Assembly (NCBI GenBank): GCA_009760855.2
Contig: WPIO01000026.1
Location: forward strand, 870,001 to 934,000
Direction of reading: 5' to 3'
Source: Cristatella mucedo
Taxonomy: Eukaryota; Bryozoa; Phylactolaemata; Cristatellidae
Length of the DNA: 64,000 nucleotides
Shown here: positions 63,536-64,000 of the stretch, piece by piece
How the letters are laid out: every line of letters begins with the position of its first letter
Numbering within the stretch: position 1 is the first letter of the stretch
Position numbers and translations under genes: made by a program
The notes under the pieces: generated by a model
Told to the model about the DNA's origin: nothing
Databases searched by the model: none
What the model saw: only the letters and a program-made list of their open reading frames with translations

Positions 63536-63586
63536 CTGCAGGCGCAGCAGCGCGAAAATATGGATCGCCGATGATGCTCACTTTAC

Positions 63587-63799
63587 GTCGGGATGCTTCT
63601 CGGCCAAGTCTGCAAGCCGCCTCTGCACAAACGCAGATGTCTCGAAGTCAGTCTGGTTAACAGTCGACAGAAATGCATTGACGAGATGCTGCGCTCCAGG
63701 TCGACAAAATTTGAGGTATATATCCAATGCGGCTGCCCGAACTGTGCCGTCGTAGTTCCGCTTCGTCTGGTGGAATATCTCGTTCATCACTTTACACAC
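63587..63799 (-). CDS. MTTP: MTTP-like, end of the helical domain
   Basis: The acceptor is CTCCATTTCAAG and the donor CCGAC|GTAAAG; 71 codons, phase 0. VCKVMNEIFHQTKRNYDGTV, then RAAALDIYLKF matches the MTTP repeat with K-x-x-x-x-TVR-x-AA. HLVNAFLSTVNQTDFETSAF follows as the next helix pair of the superhelix shared with vitellogenin. The preceding exon is not visible in the last 200 bp. Confidence 0.88.
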
Positions 63800-64000
63800 C
63801 TTGAAATGGAGAGTCAAGATCTCTGGTTAGTTGCTTTCAAGAGGACCGACTCATAAGACGGCGAGACGCAATCTTTGCATGTACACACCTGGCAGAGTCT
63901 GTGGAGATAGGGAAGCAATATTTTATAAGAAGACAAGTACCAAATGCGGAAATTTCTGTGCGGTCGCTTGTATTGGATGAACAGTTTTTTGGCGCGAATT
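63800..64000. other. MTTP intron or upstream exon, undetermined
   Basis: A minus-strand frame at the very edge (AKKLFIQYKRPHRNFRIW) could be the end of an exon, but I could not align it. Confidence 0.3.

Overview
The window looks like nuclear DNA from an invertebrate animal, but I cannot name the species. The evidence is split genes with GT/AG introns, animal-only gene families (a ZCCHC24 orthologue and a microsomal triglyceride transfer protein), many decayed non-LTR retrotransposons of the CR1/L2 type, tRNA-derived SINEs, and very long GA/CT and AC/AT microsatellites. There is no sign of bacterial, viral or organellar gene organisation. Most long open frames here are shadows of simple repeats or LINE debris; the real genes lie in short exons that had to be joined by hand.

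Layout. 0-5.8 kb: LINE remnants, including the most complete copy (3.48-5.78 kb) with a near-intact reverse transcriptase. 5.8-17 kb: mostly gene-poor, with a SINE, a CUB-like exon (10.8-11.0 kb, minus) and a nearly full-length but dead LINE on the minus strand (12.1-15.2 kb). 17.5-22.4 kb: a plus-strand gene with at least four or five immunoglobulin-like exons, interrupted by GA/AC repeats and by a LINE that itself carries a SINE. 23.4 kb: a 181-bp non-autonomous hAT element that I recognise as SPIN, with terminal inverted repeats and an 8-bp target duplication. 24-40 kb: LINE debris, AC/AT microsatellites and several weak exon candidates. 40.6-52.2 kb: a four-exon ZCCHC24 orthologue on the plus strand, with a small secreted-protein gene nested in its first intron on the minus strand. 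54.9-64 kb: the C-terminal half of an MTTP (large lipid transfer protein) gene on the minus strand, seven exons joined in phase; its N-terminal part lies beyond the window edge. A further decayed LINE in its 5.4-kb intron has a 345-bp CT microsatellite expanded in frame inside its reverse transcriptase.

Functionally, MTTP loads lipid onto secreted lipoproteins in the endoplasmic reticulum, ZCCHC24 is a conserved zinc-binding protein of unclear molecular role, and the Ig-like and CUB-like genes appear to encode secreted or cell-surface proteins. They are not an operon and I see no evidence that they act together. No CRISPR array, prokaryotic-type defence system or clear tRNA/rRNA gene is visible. 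Exon calls rest on reading frame, splice-site quality, phase agreement and remembered family patterns; transcript data would settle them.
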